From the NCBI GenBank assembly GCA_031761405.1, contig JASEVX010000008.1, forward strand, positions 68,137,418-68,201,417: a stretch of DNA of 64,000 bases, read 5' to 3'. Of this stretch, positions 1 through 11,874 are shown piece after piece. A program made the translations under genes and the position numbers. Each line of letters starts with the position of its first letter. Position 1 is the first letter of the stretch. The notes below the pieces were generated by a model, which saw only the letters and a list, made by a program, of their open reading frames with translations, had not been told where the DNA came from and made no database searches. The stretch is from Serripes groenlandicus. Its lineage: Eukaryota; Mollusca; Bivalvia; Cardiida; Cardiidae.

Positions 1-2132
1 TGTGTATTTGAGTGAAATGATGTTCTGTTTCTATAATAGACAACCTCTGTGTGTGTATTGGAGTGAAATGATGTTCTGTGTCTATAATAGACAACGTATG
101 TGTGTGTATTTGAGTGAAATGATGTTCTGTTTCTATAATAGACAACGTCTGTGTGTGTATTTGAGTGAAATGATGTTCTGTTTCTATAATAGACAACGTA
201 TGTGTGTGTATTGGAGTGAAATGATGTTCTGTTTCTATAATAGACAACGTCTGTGTGTGTATTTGAGTGAAATGATGTTCTGTTTCTATAATAGACAACG
301 TCTGTGTGGGTATTGGAGTGAAATGATGTTCTGTTTCTATAATAGACAACGTCTGTGTGGGTATTTGAGTGAAATGATGTTCTGTGTCTATAATAGACAA
401 CGTCTGTGTGTGTATTGGAGTGAAATGATGTTCTGTTTCTATAATAGACAACGTGTGTGTGTGTATTTGAGTCAAATGATGTTCTGTTTCTATAATAGAC
501 AACGTCTGTGTGTGTATTGGAGTGAAATGATGTTCTGTTTCTATAATAGACAACGTATGTGTGTGTATTTTAGTGAAATGATGTTCTGTTTCTATAATAG
601 ACAACGTGTGTGTGTGTATTTGAGTGAAATGATGTTCTGTTTCTATAATAGACAACGTATGTGTGTGTATTTGAGTGAAATGATGTTCTGTGTCTATAAT
701 AGACAACGTATGTGTGTGTATTTGAGTGAAATGATGTTCTGTGTCTATAATAGACAACGTCTGTATGTGTATTTGAGTGAAATGATGTTCTGTTTCTATA
801 ATAGACAACGTGTGTGTGTGTTTTTGAGTGAAATGATGTTCTGTTTCTATAATAGACAACGTATGTGTGTGTATTTGAGTGAAATGATGTTCTGTGTCTA
901 TAATAGACAACGTCTGTATGTGTATTTGAGTGAAATGATGTTCTGTTTCTATAATAGACAACGTGTGTGGGTGTATTTGAGTGAAATGATGTTCTGTGTC
1001 TATAATAGACAACGTCTGTATGTGTATTTGAGTGAAATGATGTTCTGTTTCTATAATAGACAACGTGTGTGTGTGTATTTGAGTGAAATGATGTTCTGTG
1101 TCTATAATAGACAACGTCTGTATGTGTATTTGAGTGAAATGATGTTCTGTTTCTATAATAGACAACGTGTGTGTGTGTATTTGAGTGAAATGATGTTCTG
1201 TTTCTATAATAGACAACGTATGTGTGTGTATTTGAGTGAAATGATGTTCTGTGTCTATAATAGACAACGTCTGTATGTGTATTTGAGTGAAATGATGTTC
1301 TGTTTCTATAATAGACAACGTGTGTGTGTGTATTTGAGTGAAATGATGTTCTGTGTCTATAATAGACAACGTATGTGTGTGTATTTGAGTGAAATGATGT
1401 TCTGTGTCTATAATAGACAACGTCTGTATGTGTATTTGAGTGAAATGATGTTCTGTTTCTATAATAGACAACGTGTGTGTGTGTATTTGAGTGAAATGAT
1501 GTTCTGTTTCTATAATAGACAACGTATGTGTGTGTATTTGAGTGAAAGATGTTCTGTTTCTATAATAGACAACGTCTGTGTGTGTATTGGAGTGAAATGA
1601 TGTTCTGTTTCTATAATAGACAACGTCTGTATGTGTATTTGAGTGAAAGATGTTCTGTTTCTATAATAGACAACGTCTGTGTGTGTATTGGAGTGAAATG
1701 ATGTTCTGTTTCTATAATAGACAACGTATGTGTGTGTATTGGAGTGAAATGATGTTCTGTTTCTATAATAGACAACGTCTGTGTGTGTATTTGAGTGAAA
1801 TGATGTTCTGTGTCTATAATAGACAACGTATGTGTGTGTATTTGAGTGAAATGATGTTCTGTTTCTACAATAGACAACGTCTGTGTGTGTATTTGAGTGA
1901 AATGATGTTCTGTTTCTATAATAGACAACGTCTGTGTGTGTATTGGAGTGAAATGATGTTCTGTTTCTATAATAGACAACGTCTGTGTGTGTATTCGAGT
2001 GAAATGATGTTCTGTTTCTATAATAGACAACGTCTGTGTGGGTATTCGAGTGAAATGATGTTCTGTGTCTATAATAGACAACGTATATGTGTGTATTGGA
2101 GTGAAATGATGGTCTGTTTCTATGATAGACAA
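1..2132. repeat. 51-bp tandem array, about 42 copies, open at left edge
   Basis: Units share the cores TGAAATGATGTTCTG and TATAATAGACAACGT and repeat every 51 bp from the first base, so the array begins outside the window. Variation is concentrated at a few sites: TTTG or TTGG before AGTGAAATG, TTTC or TGTC after TTCTG, and CTG, ATG or GTG after CAACG-T. Because 51 is 17 codons and the unit has no stop in one frame, a plus-strand frame stays open for more than 500 codons. It is broken by 1-base deletions near 1546 and 1647, where AAATGATG becomes AAAGATG. The last unit decays near 2100-2132. I read it as a minisatellite, not a gene. Confidence 0.95.
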
Positions 2133-2225
2133 CGTCTGATGACGACTTTTACAAACATTGTTGAATCTAAGGGAGCAATTTCATATTTTGTCATAACGTT
2201 TACTCTATCTCAAAATCAGACAGTA

Positions 2226-2845
2226 TACATATATCCTATTTAACAAACATCGATTATACATATCTCTTATATAACTAACATCGATTAAACATATTTCCTT
2301 TATAAAAAACATCGTCTATACATATTTCCAATATAACAAAAATCGACTATACAAATCTCCTATATAACAAACTCCGAATCTACATATCTCCTATATAACA
2401 AACATCAATTATAAATATCTCTTATATAACAAACATCGATTATACATATCTCCTATATAACAAACACCGAATCTACATATCTCCTATATAACAAACATCA
2501 ATTATAAATATATCTTATATAACAAACATAGACTATACAAATCTCCTATATAACAAACTCCGAATCTACATATCTCTTATATAACAAACATCAATTATAA
2601 ATATCTCTTATATAATAAACATCGACTATACATATTTTCAGTATAACAAACATCGATTACACATATTTCCTATACAACAAACATCGTCTATAAATATTTC
2701 CAATATAACACACATCGACTATACATATCTCCAATATGACAAATTTAGACTAAACATATCTCCTACATAACAAACATTGACTATACCTATCTCAAATATA
2801 ACAAACATGGTCTATACATATTTCCAATATAACAAACAATATTCC
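2226..2845. repeat. 31-bp AT-rich tandem array, about 20 copies
   Basis: Motifs ACAAACATCGA and CATATCTCCTATAT recur at 31-bp spacing (for example ACAAACATCG near 2243, then the matching site 31 bp on). Copies are diverged, with Tcc/Tct and cga/cgt variants. The array follows about 90 bp of unique DNA after the 51-bp array and gives way to the 15-bp array near 2845. Confidence 0.9.
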
Positions 2846-5800
2846 CTTGGGGAATATCTAATTGAGTAATATCTAATTGGGGAATATATCATTGGGGAAT
2901 ATCTCCTTGGGGAATATCTCCTTGGGGAATATCTCCTTGGGGAATATCTCCTTGGGGAATATCTAATTGAGTAATATCTAATTGGGGAATATCTCGCTGT
3001 GAAATATCTCCTTGTGGAATATCTCCTTGGTGAATATATACTTGGGGAATATCTATTTGGGGAATATTTCATTGAGTTATATCTAATTGGGGAACATTCC
3101 CTCGGTGAATATCTACTTGGGGAATATCTCCTTGGGGAATATCTAATTGAGTTATATCTAATTGGGGAATATCTCGGTGTGAAATATCTCCTTGGGGAAT
3201 ATCTCCTTGGTGAATATATACTTGGGGAATATCTATTTGGGGAATATTTCATTGGGGAAGATCTTCTTAGGGAATATCTCCTTGGGGAATATCTAATTCT
3301 GAAATATCTAATTGGGGAATATCTCCTTGGGGAATATCTCCTTGGGGAATATCTAATTGAAGAATAATTCCTTGGGGAATATATCCTTGGGGGATATCTA
3401 CTTGGGGAATATCTAATTAGGGAATATCTCATTGGGGAATATCTCCTTTAGGAATATATACTTGAGTAATATCTAATTGGGGAATATCTCCTTGGGGAAT
3501 ATCTAATTGGGGAATATCTCATTGGGGAATATGTCCTTGGGGAATATCTCATTGGGGAATATCTCATTGTGGAATATATCCTTGGGGAATTTCTCCTGGG
3601 GAATTACTCCTTGGGCAATTACTCCTTGGGGAATATCTCCTTGGGGAATATCTAATTGGGTAGTATCTCCTTTGGGAATATCTCATTGGGGAATATCTCC
3701 TTGGGGAATATCTCCTTGGGGAATATCACCTTGGGGAATATCTCCTTGGGGAATATCTCCTTGGGGAATATCTCCCTGGGCAATATCTCCTTGGGGAATA
3801 TCTAATTCGTGAATATCTTCTTGGGGAAAATATCCTTGGGGAATATCTCCTTGGGGAATATCTCCTTGGGGAATATCTCCCTGGGGAATATCTCCTTGGG
3901 GAATATCTACTTGGGGAATATCTCCTGGGGGAATATCTCCTAATGGAATATCTTCTTGGGGAAAGTCTTCTTGGGGAATATCTCCTTTGGGAATATCTCC
4001 TTGGGGAATATTTAATTGGGAATATCTCCTTGCGGAATATTTCCTTGGGGAATATCTCCATGGGGAATATCTAATTCGGGAATATCTTCTTGGGGAAAAT
4101 CTTCTTGGGGAATATCTCCTTGGGGAATATCTCCTTGGGAAATATCTCCCTGGGGAATATCTCATTGGGGAATATCTCCTTTAGGAATATGTACTTGAGT
4201 AATATATAATTGGGGAATATCTCCTTGGGGAATATCTAATTGGGGAATATCTTATTAGGGAATATCTAATTGGGGAATATCTTATTAGGGAATATCTCAT
4301 TGGGGAATATCTCCTTTAGGAATATATACTTGATTAATATCTAATTGGGGAATATCTCCTTGGGGAATATCTAATTGGGGAATATCTCATTGGGGAATAT
4401 GTCCTTGGGGAATATCTCATTGGGGAATATCTCATTGTGGAATATATCCTTGGGGAATATATCCTTGGGGAATTACTCCTTGGGGAATATCTCCTTGAGG
4501 AATATCTAATTGGGTAGTATCTCCTTTGGGAATATCTCATTGGGGAATATCTCCTTGTGGAATATCTCCTTGGAGAATATCTCCGTGGGAAATATCTCCT
4601 TGGGGAATACCTCCCTGGGGAATATCTAATTGGGGAATATCTCCCTGGGGAATATTTAATTGGGAATATCTCCTGGGGGAATATCTACTTGGGGAATATC
4701 TCCTTGGAGAATATCTTCTTGGGGAATATCTACTTGGGAAATAACTCATTGGGGAATATCTACTTCGGAAATATCTACTTCGGAAATATCTTCTTGGGAA
4801 AATCTACTTGGGGAATATCTCCTTGGAGAATATCTAATTGGGGAATATCTCCTTGGGAAATATCTAATTGGGGAATATCTCCCTGGGGAATTTCTACTTG
4901 GGGAATATTCCCTCGGTGAATATCTACTTGGGGAATATCTCCTTGGGGAATATCTAATTGAGTTATATCTAATTGGGGAATATCTCGCTGTGAAATATCT
5001 CCTTGGGGAATATCTCCATTAGGAATATATACTTGAGGAATATCTGTTTGGGGAATATTTCATTGAGGAATATCTTCTTGGGGAATATCTCCTTTAGGAA
5101 TATATACTTGAGGAATATCTAATTCGGAAATATCTAATTGGGGAATATCTCCTTGGGGATTATCTAATTGAATAATATCTCCTGGGGGAATATCTCCTTG
5201 GGGAATATCTACTTGGAGAATATATAATTGGGGAATATCTCATTGGGGAATATCTCCTTGGGGAATATCTCATTGAGGAATATCTCCTTGGGGAATATCT
5301 ACTTGGGGAATATCTCCTTGGGGAATAACTCATTGGGTAATATGTCCTTGGGGAATAACTCATTGGGTAATATGTCCTTGTGGAATCTCTAATTGGGGAG
5401 CATCTCCTTGGGGAGTACCACTTAGGGGAATATCTCCTGGGGGAAACTCCTGGGGGAATATCTCCTGGGTGAATCTTCTTGGGGAATATCTTCTTGGTGA
5501 ATATCACATGGGGGAATCTTTTTAAGGAATATGTCCTTGGAGAGTATCACATGGTGGAATCTCCTGGGGGAATATCTCCTGGGGGAATATCTCCTTGGGG
5601 AGTATCTCCTGGGGGAATCTCCTTGGGGAATATCTCCTGGGGGAATCTCCTTGGGGAATATCTCCTTGGGGAATATCTCCTTGGGGAGTATCTCCTGGGG
5701 GAATATCTCCTTGGGGAATATCTCCTTTGGGAATATCTCCTTGGGGAATATCTCCTTGGGGAATATCTCCTTGGGGAGTATCACCTGGGAAAATCTCTTG

Positions 5801-5890
5801 GGGAAATATGTCCTTGGGGAGTATCACCTGGGGGAATATCCTGGGGGAATCTCCTGGGGGATTATCACCTGGGGGAATATCTTCATGAGA
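2846..5890. repeat. 15-bp tandem array, about 200 copies
   Basis: The unit is CTCCTTGGGGAATAT, with a common CTAATTGGGGAATAT variant and rarer CTACTTGG, CTCATTGG and GGGGGAATCT forms. 15 bp is five codons, so several frames on both strands stay open and give five-residue peptide cycles such as GEYLL, WGISP and RYSPR. Towards 5400-5890 the units become more G-rich (CTGGGGGAA) and less regular in length. No frame is consistently conserved, so I do not call a protein. Confidence 0.95.
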
Positions 5891-8100
5891 AATATCGGTG
5901 CTTTCCAGATTTCTTTGACGAAACTGATATTCAATATCCTTACGTTGTTTGTCCATGGTAAATTTTACTGTACAATATATTCAATATCCTAAAGATGTTT
6001 CTCCCGTAAATTGTAATCTACATTACATTCAATATCCTAACGATGTTTCTCAATGGTAAATTTCTCCGGTAAATATCGGTGCTTTCCAGATTTCTTTGAC
6101 GAATCTGATATTCAATATCCTTACGTTGTTTGTCCATGGTAAATTTTACAGTACAATATATTCAATATCCTAAAGATGTTTCTACGGTAAATTGTAATGT
6201 ACATTACATTCAATATCCTAACGATGTTTCTGTATGGTACATTTTACTGTACACGATATTCAATATCCTAACGATATTTCTCCATAGTAAATTTTACTGT
6301 ACAAGATATTCAGTATCCTAACGATATTTCTCCATAGTGAATTTTACTGTACAATATATTCAATATCCTAACGATATTTCTCCATAGTAAATCTTACTGT
6401 ACAAGATATTCAATATCCTAGCGATGTTCCTTTATGGTAAATGTTACTGTACAAGATATTCCATATCCTAACAATACTTCTCCATAGTAAATTTTACTGT
6501 ACAAGATATTCAATATCCTAACGATATTTCTACATAGTAAATTTTACTGTACAAGATATTCAGTATCCTAACGATATTTCTCCATAGTAAATTTTACTGT
6601 ACAAGATATTCAATATCCTAACGATATTTCTCCATAAAAACGTTAATGTACAAGAAATTCAATATCCTAACGATGTTTCTTTATGGTAAATGTTACTGTA
6701 CAAGATATTTAATATCCTGACGATGTTCCTTTATGGTAAATGTTACTGTACAAGATATTCAATATCCTAACGATGTTTCTTTATGGTAAATTTTACTTTA
6801 CAAGATATTCAATATCCTAACGATATTTCTCCATAGTTAATTTTACTGTACAAGATATTCAATATCCTAACGATATTTCTCTATAGTAAACTTTACTGTA
6901 CAAGATATTCAATATCCTAACGATGTTCCTTTATGGTAAATGTTACTGTACAAGATATTCAATATCCTAACGATGTTTCTTTATCGTAAAATTTACTGTA
7001 CAAGATATTTAGTATCCTAACGATATTTCTCCGTAGTAGATTTTACTGTACAAGATATTCAATATCCTAACGTTGTTTCTCCATAATAAATTTTACTTTA
7101 CAATATATTCAATATCCTAACGATATTTCTCCATAGTAAATGATACTGTACAATATATTCAATATCCTAACGATGTTTCTCCATAGTAAATTTTACTGTA
7201 CAAGATATTCAATATCCTAACGATGTTTCTTCATGGTAAATGTTACTGTACACGATATTCAATATCCTAACCATATTTCTCCATAGTAAATATTACTGTA
7301 CAAGATATTGAATATCCTAACGATATTTCTCCATAGTAAATTTTACTGTACAAGATATTCAATATCCTAACGATTTTCCTTTATGGTAAATGTTACTGTA
7401 CAAGATATTCAATATTCTAACAATTTTTCTTAATGGTAAATTTTACTGTACAAGATATTCAATATCCTAACGATGTTTCTGTACGGTAAATTTTACTGTA
7501 CAAGATATTCAATATCCTAACGATATTTCTCCGGTAATTTTTTCTGTACAAGATATTCAATTAACTTAACGTTGCTTCTTCGGTAAATTTTACTATACAA
7601 GATATTCAATATCCTAACGATATTTCTCCGGTAATTTTTTCTGTACAAGATATTCAATTAACTTAACGTTGCTTCTTCGGTAAATTTTACTATACAAGAT
7701 ATTCAATATCCTAACGATATTTCTCCATAGTAAATTTTACTGTACAAGATATTCAATATCCTAACGATGTTTCTTTAAGGTAAATGTTACTGTACAAGAT
7801 ATTCAATATCCTAACGATATTTCTCCATGGTAAATGTTACTGTACAAGATATTCAATATCCTAAAGATGTTTCTTTATGGTAAATGTTACTGTACAAGAT
7901 ATTCAATATCCTAACGATGTTCCTTTATGGTAAATGTTACTGTACAAGATATTCAATATCCTAACGATGTTCCTTTATGGTAAATGTTACTGTACAAGAT
8001 GTTCAATATCCTAACGATGTTCCTTTATGGTAAATGTTACTGTACAAGATATTCAATATCCTAACGATGTTTCTTTATGGTAAATGTTACTGTACCACAT
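5891..8100. repeat. 50-bp tandem array, about 44 copies
   Basis: Motifs GATATTCAATATCCTAACGA and TAAATTTTACTGTACAA recur every 50 bp. TTTCTCCATAG and TTTCTTTATGG are the two main variants of the middle segment and occur in mixed order. The first part contains a roughly 181-bp duplication (AATATCGGTGCTTTCC at 5891 and again at 6072). A second local duplication, with ATTCAATTAACTTAACG variants, lies around 7525-7690. Confidence 0.93.
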
Positions 8101-8835
8101 ATTTCATCTCTGATACTACTAGATCCAAGTCAGATGAAAACAGCCCTTCCAAGATTGTGAGATTTATAGTTACTTCCATCCAATTCATAATTGTATCGAC
8201 CAATTTGGTTTCAGTTCTTCGCGTGGTTTCCAGAATGAATAGGATGTAAACAGGTTAGATCAGGATCAGATTGCACGGAGGCACATACTGATCTGTATCT
8301 TCACTGTTCGAGATTTCCCGAGTTTGAGAGGTTTGTGTGACGGGGTCACGCCCAGGTGTTTCCGTGAGACACAGATATCATAATTATATACACGTGCAAT
8401 CCAAGATCGGCAATTTGTATACGCTTCCGTGTTTCGTTCTGATTACTAAGAAATGCACTCGAGTCGAGTGAAGTGCTAATTACAAATTGTTTACACAGTT
8501 TCGATGAAAATACTAATATACTAAAATATCTAATTCACAGGTCAGCAATCATAATAAACTTACATCCGCCTTTGATCAAAACCGCTCTTGATTAGTGATC
8601 TGAACAGCCACATTTTAGACTGAATAACGGCAGCAAACCACACACACAAATACGGCTCCGTATTTCATTGGATTTGGATGATTCAAAACCAATGTAGCGT
8701 TATTTACAGCTATTTTAGCACTACGTTCTAATTGGTTGTGTACCTTCTGCTAGTTGTCCGTCTATCAATAAGACGTCTGCTATCTTAGTCAAGTTATCGA
8801 AAAGAAAGTGAGGAACCACGTGGGGTTGTGAACTG
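8101..8835. other. Unique intergenic stretch
   Basis: Non-repetitive DNA with no convincing coding frame. It contains a perfect odd palindrome CACTCGAGTCGAGTG at 8456-8470 and a perfect hairpin AAATACGG-CT-CCGTATTT at 8648-8665. I see no transposon ends or gene-like composition. Confidence 0.5.
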
Positions 8836-9487
8836 ACCGATTCATCAACTAATTAATCAACCACTCAATCACCCAATCAACTATTCAATCAATCAATTAA
8901 TCAACCAATCAATCAATCAACCAGTCAATCATCCAATCAAATAATTAATCCATCCAATCAATCAACCAATAAATCAGCCAACTAATTAAACAACCAATCA
9001 CCTAATTGATCAACTATTCAATCAATCATTCAATCAATCAATTGATCATCCAATCAATCAACTAATCAATTAATTAATCGATTAATACATCAATCAATCA
9101 ACCAATCAATCAACCAATCAACTAATTAATAAACCAATCAATCAATTAACTAATTAATCAACCAATCAATCAACCAATCAACTAAAAAATCAACTATTCA
9201 ATCAATCAATCAACTAATTAATCAATCAACCAATCAATCAACCAACTAATTAATCAACCAATCAATTAATTAATCAACTATTCAATCAATCAATCAACTA
9301 ATTAATAAACCAATCAATCAACCAATCAACCAATTAATCAACCAATTAATCAACCAATTACTCAATCAATCAACCAATTACTCAACCAATCAATCAATCA
9401 ACCAATCAATCAACCAATCAACCAATTACTCAACCAATCAATCAACCAATCAATCAATCAACCAATCAATCAATTAATCAACCAATT

Positions 9488-9521
<34 letters not shown>

Positions 9522-9620
9522 CCAATCAATCAATTAATCAACCAATTAATCAATCAACCAATCAATCAACCAATCAATCAATCAACCAATCAACCAATTA
9601 ATCAACCAATTAATCAAGGA
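8836..9620. repeat. Degenerate CAAT/CAAC simple repeat
   Basis: About 780 bp built from 4-base words CAAT, CAAC, TAAT and their combinations (CAATCAATCAACCAATCAAC and similar), with no fixed higher-order period that I can see by eye. The same word mix, CAATCAACCAATC, forms the tail of the SINE that ends near 10990. An expanded SINE tail is one possible origin, but no SINE body is recognisable next to this tract. Confidence 0.9.
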
Positions 9621-9672
9621 TAAAATCAGTATATATGCACCGCACCGTGTATGAACATTTTAAATTATTTGA

Positions 9673-10443
9673 CTCCATGGTAAAACCCATTTCATGTTAG
9701 GGGTTAACAATTCTGTTAACAACAATGTGGCGTTAGGTGAATGTGGGCGACTTCCTTTATGTATATTGTATCATACAAATTGTATAAAATATTTGTGTAA
9801 ACTATTACAAATGCAAGAATATCGTTACCCTAAAAATTGTTGCAAAATGCTTAAGTCACTTGATGAAGCTGGTAGGCAAACTTGGGCATCAAGTGTTAAA
9901 ACACTCCTCTTTAGATACGGATTTGGTTTTGTATGGGTATCTCAAGATATTGGAGAAATAAATATCTTTATTAAGCAGTTTAAACAAAGATTAATAGATT
10001 GCATGAAACAAAACTGGCACAGTAGTATTGACGATTCTCCTCGTTGCGATACTTAAAAAGTTTTTAAAACTCTGTTAAACCCAGAGAGATATTTATGCGT
10101 AGACTTGCCGTTTTTACATAAAACAGCGACTGCCCGTTTTCGGTGTTCCAATCACAAGTTAAAATTAGAAACGGGTTGACATCAACATATTGATCGAGAA
10201 AATCGTTACTGTCCTTATTGCCAAACTATTGAAAACGTTTTTATATTAGAAAATGAATATCATGTATTTTTTAAATGCCCTAGATACTCAGATTTACATC
10301 AAAAACTTCTATTTTGTTTGTACTCTGGTGGAACTGATCATTTAAATGTTTACAAAATTCTACAATTAGAGGACACTTCCAAAATAAGAAAAGTCTCATA
10401 TTACATATATTGTATTTTAAAAAGAAATGAACTACAAATATAG
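9673..10443 (+). pseudogene. C-terminal relic of a non-LTR retrotransposon reverse transcriptase protein
   Basis: A frame from about 9673 to the stop at 10441-10443 reads like the C-terminal part of a LINE ORF2-type protein: LGVNNSVNNNVALGECGRLP near the start, then FKQRLIDCMKQNW, then a Cys/His cluster YCPYC followed by EYHVFFKCPRY, which fits the zinc-binding C-x2-C...H-x4-C module found after the RT domain in many such elements. The frame is broken by TAA at 10054-10056 and TGA at 10177-10179, yet similarity resumes in the same frame after each, so these are substitutions. An upstream stop lies at 9670-9672, and no RT catalytic core (the YADD-type motif) is present, so the copy is truncated at its 5' side. 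Family recognition is from memory of mollusc LINE proteins; the clade (CR1/L2/Jockey-like) is not settled. Confidence 0.7.
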
Positions 10444-10555
10444 CATGGATATTGTATACATACGTAACTCACATAATTTGTTGTAAAAAATGTTATGTAT
10501 TGTAGGCCGGAGGCCTTTATATACAAAATAAAACGTTGTATCTTGTATCTTGTAT
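10444..10555 (+). mobile_element. 3' end of the same LINE: hairpin plus TTGTATC tail
   Basis: After the terminal stop comes a short untranslated end with the hairpin AGGCC-GGA-GGCCT at 10504-10516 and then two and a half to three direct copies of TTGTATC at 10536-10555. Non-LTR elements that lack poly(A) often end in short tandem repeats used in priming, so this marks the true 3' terminus. I could not find a clear target-site duplication. Confidence 0.65.
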
Positions 10556-10723
10556 AATGACGTTCGTAAAGAACCTATGGGCTACACGTCTAGGTTTATA
10601 TATCGTATAGGCGGATAATGATGGCTCTGTGGAGACTAGCCGTATACGCACAGGCTCATCCGGATCTTCCCTGTTTGCAAGATGCATCAAAACATTTGGC
10701 TACACGTGACTTTCAAGATCACT

Positions 10724-10990
10724 TAAGCCGAGACCCGGTAGCTAAGTTCATAGCGACGCGGACTGTTAATCCAGGGGTTGTGAGTTCAAATTCCAGGTCG
10801 GCAAACATTTAATCTGACGTTTGACAAACATCACTATGATAACCGTCATTCGTCTTTCACCAAGGGGCTAACATTTGAAAGTATAATATGTTGAGTACTG
10901 GTGTGAGAAAGCCAGGAAACAGAGATAAACTGGCTGCCGTGACATGACTGTAAATTGTTGAAAACGGCGTGAAACCACAATCAACCAATC
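10724..10990 (+). mobile_element. tRNA-derived SINE (degenerate)
   Basis: A tRNA-like head lies at about 10724-10806: GGTAGCTAAGTTCATAGC resembles a Pol III A box and D arm, CTGTTAATC resembles an Asn-type anticodon loop, and GTGAGTTCAAATTCC resembles the B box. The arms do not pair well enough for a working tRNA. The 3' part, about 10935-10978 (GCCGTGACATGACTG, then GTTGAAAACGGCGT), matches the 3' part of the second SINE at 28838-28890, which supports a shared family. It ends in a CAATCAACCAATC tail. A short open frame at 10618-10812 crosses it and is not a gene. Confidence 0.6.
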
Positions 10991-11874
10991 TTTCATCTGT
11001 AAATCAAACTTAAACTTTTGAGTTTTACAAACGGGAAAAAGATTCAGGTAATTAAAGGTAGAGGGAGTTTAGTCTAACACCAACTGTTTGATCTGAATAC
11101 ACGAGTTACTTTTCCTTACAAGCTGTGTAACATTCTTCTTATCAACCATTATTCAGGTCCATAGAAACGTTGTGATTATTTAACTACTAAACTACTTAAA
11201 CTACCCAAATGGGACTCAAATTGAACAGAGCAAATTGAAATTGTAAAGATTGAATAAAAGTGAAAACATTGTAGCAAATGAGAAGAGCAACTTCTACTTT
11301 TGTTACAAAATCTTGCAAGTCGTTTTGCTACAGATGAGTCAAAATATATATGCATGTGAATACATGTCTATTAAAATAGTATACACTAAATAATGTCTCG
11401 CGTTCAATTAAAAACAATGTGAGAAAATGGTTAACACATTTCCATTAAAAATCGTATATAGTTCCTTTATTCGAAAAGGAACCAGAACTACATGGAGAGT
11501 GCTCGCTAGATTTATACTATATATCCATTTCAGTTTGGTCAGCTTCGTGTGATTTATGTGAGCGTTGCACGAGTAAACCATTGTAAAAACGTGAAATATA
11601 CGTAAGGGATCGACGCAGATCAGCCTAAGCCTAACCCAGACAAACAATTATTTTCGCCTCCTGTGGATTTTCTGATTCAGGAATCATTTCTCCATACCTC
11701 TATCCCATTGAAACAGAATGTGTCGTACCGGATTAGCCTGCGCGGACTGCGCAGTCTGATCTGTGTCGATACATTACGCATAGTTCAAACTGTGATGACA
11801 ACACGTCAGCAGTTCATATGAGCAATCAGAACTGCTGCTACACACTTTTTCTGAAATGTATTCGTTCCATATAA
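10991..11874. other. Unique stretch between SINE and 50-bp array
   Basis: No convincing gene. A 79-codon minus-strand frame at 11408-11647 has no recognisable domain and I treat it as chance. The palindromic fragment near 11727-11761 is listed separately. Confidence 0.4.
11727..11761. repeat. Imperfect palindrome resembling a dispersed bivalve repeat
   Basis: The segment has GATTAGCCTGCGCGGAC followed by GACTGCGCAGTCTGATC, two halves that are approximate reverse complements. I recall very similar palindromic CTGCGCAG-type segments as common dispersed repeats in bivalve genomes. That recall is the basis for the family suggestion and it was not searched. Confidence 0.3.

Noticed and set aside
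2..2243. Open frames of 532 and 197 codons with 17-residue Cys/Tyr-rich repeats
   Set aside because: The frame exists because a stop-free 51-bp unit is 17 codons. Single-base deletions at about 1546 and 1647 shift it, variation is not biased to synonymous sites as far as I can see, and the other strand is also open in places.
8456..8470. Palindrome CACTCGAGTCGAGTG as a regulatory site
   Set aside because: Isolated, with no nearby gene or repeated occurrence.
10724..10806. Functional tRNA-Asn gene
   Set aside because: The A-box, anticodon-loop and B-box-like segments are in order, but the T stem and acceptor stem do not pair, and the downstream sequence matches a SINE body.
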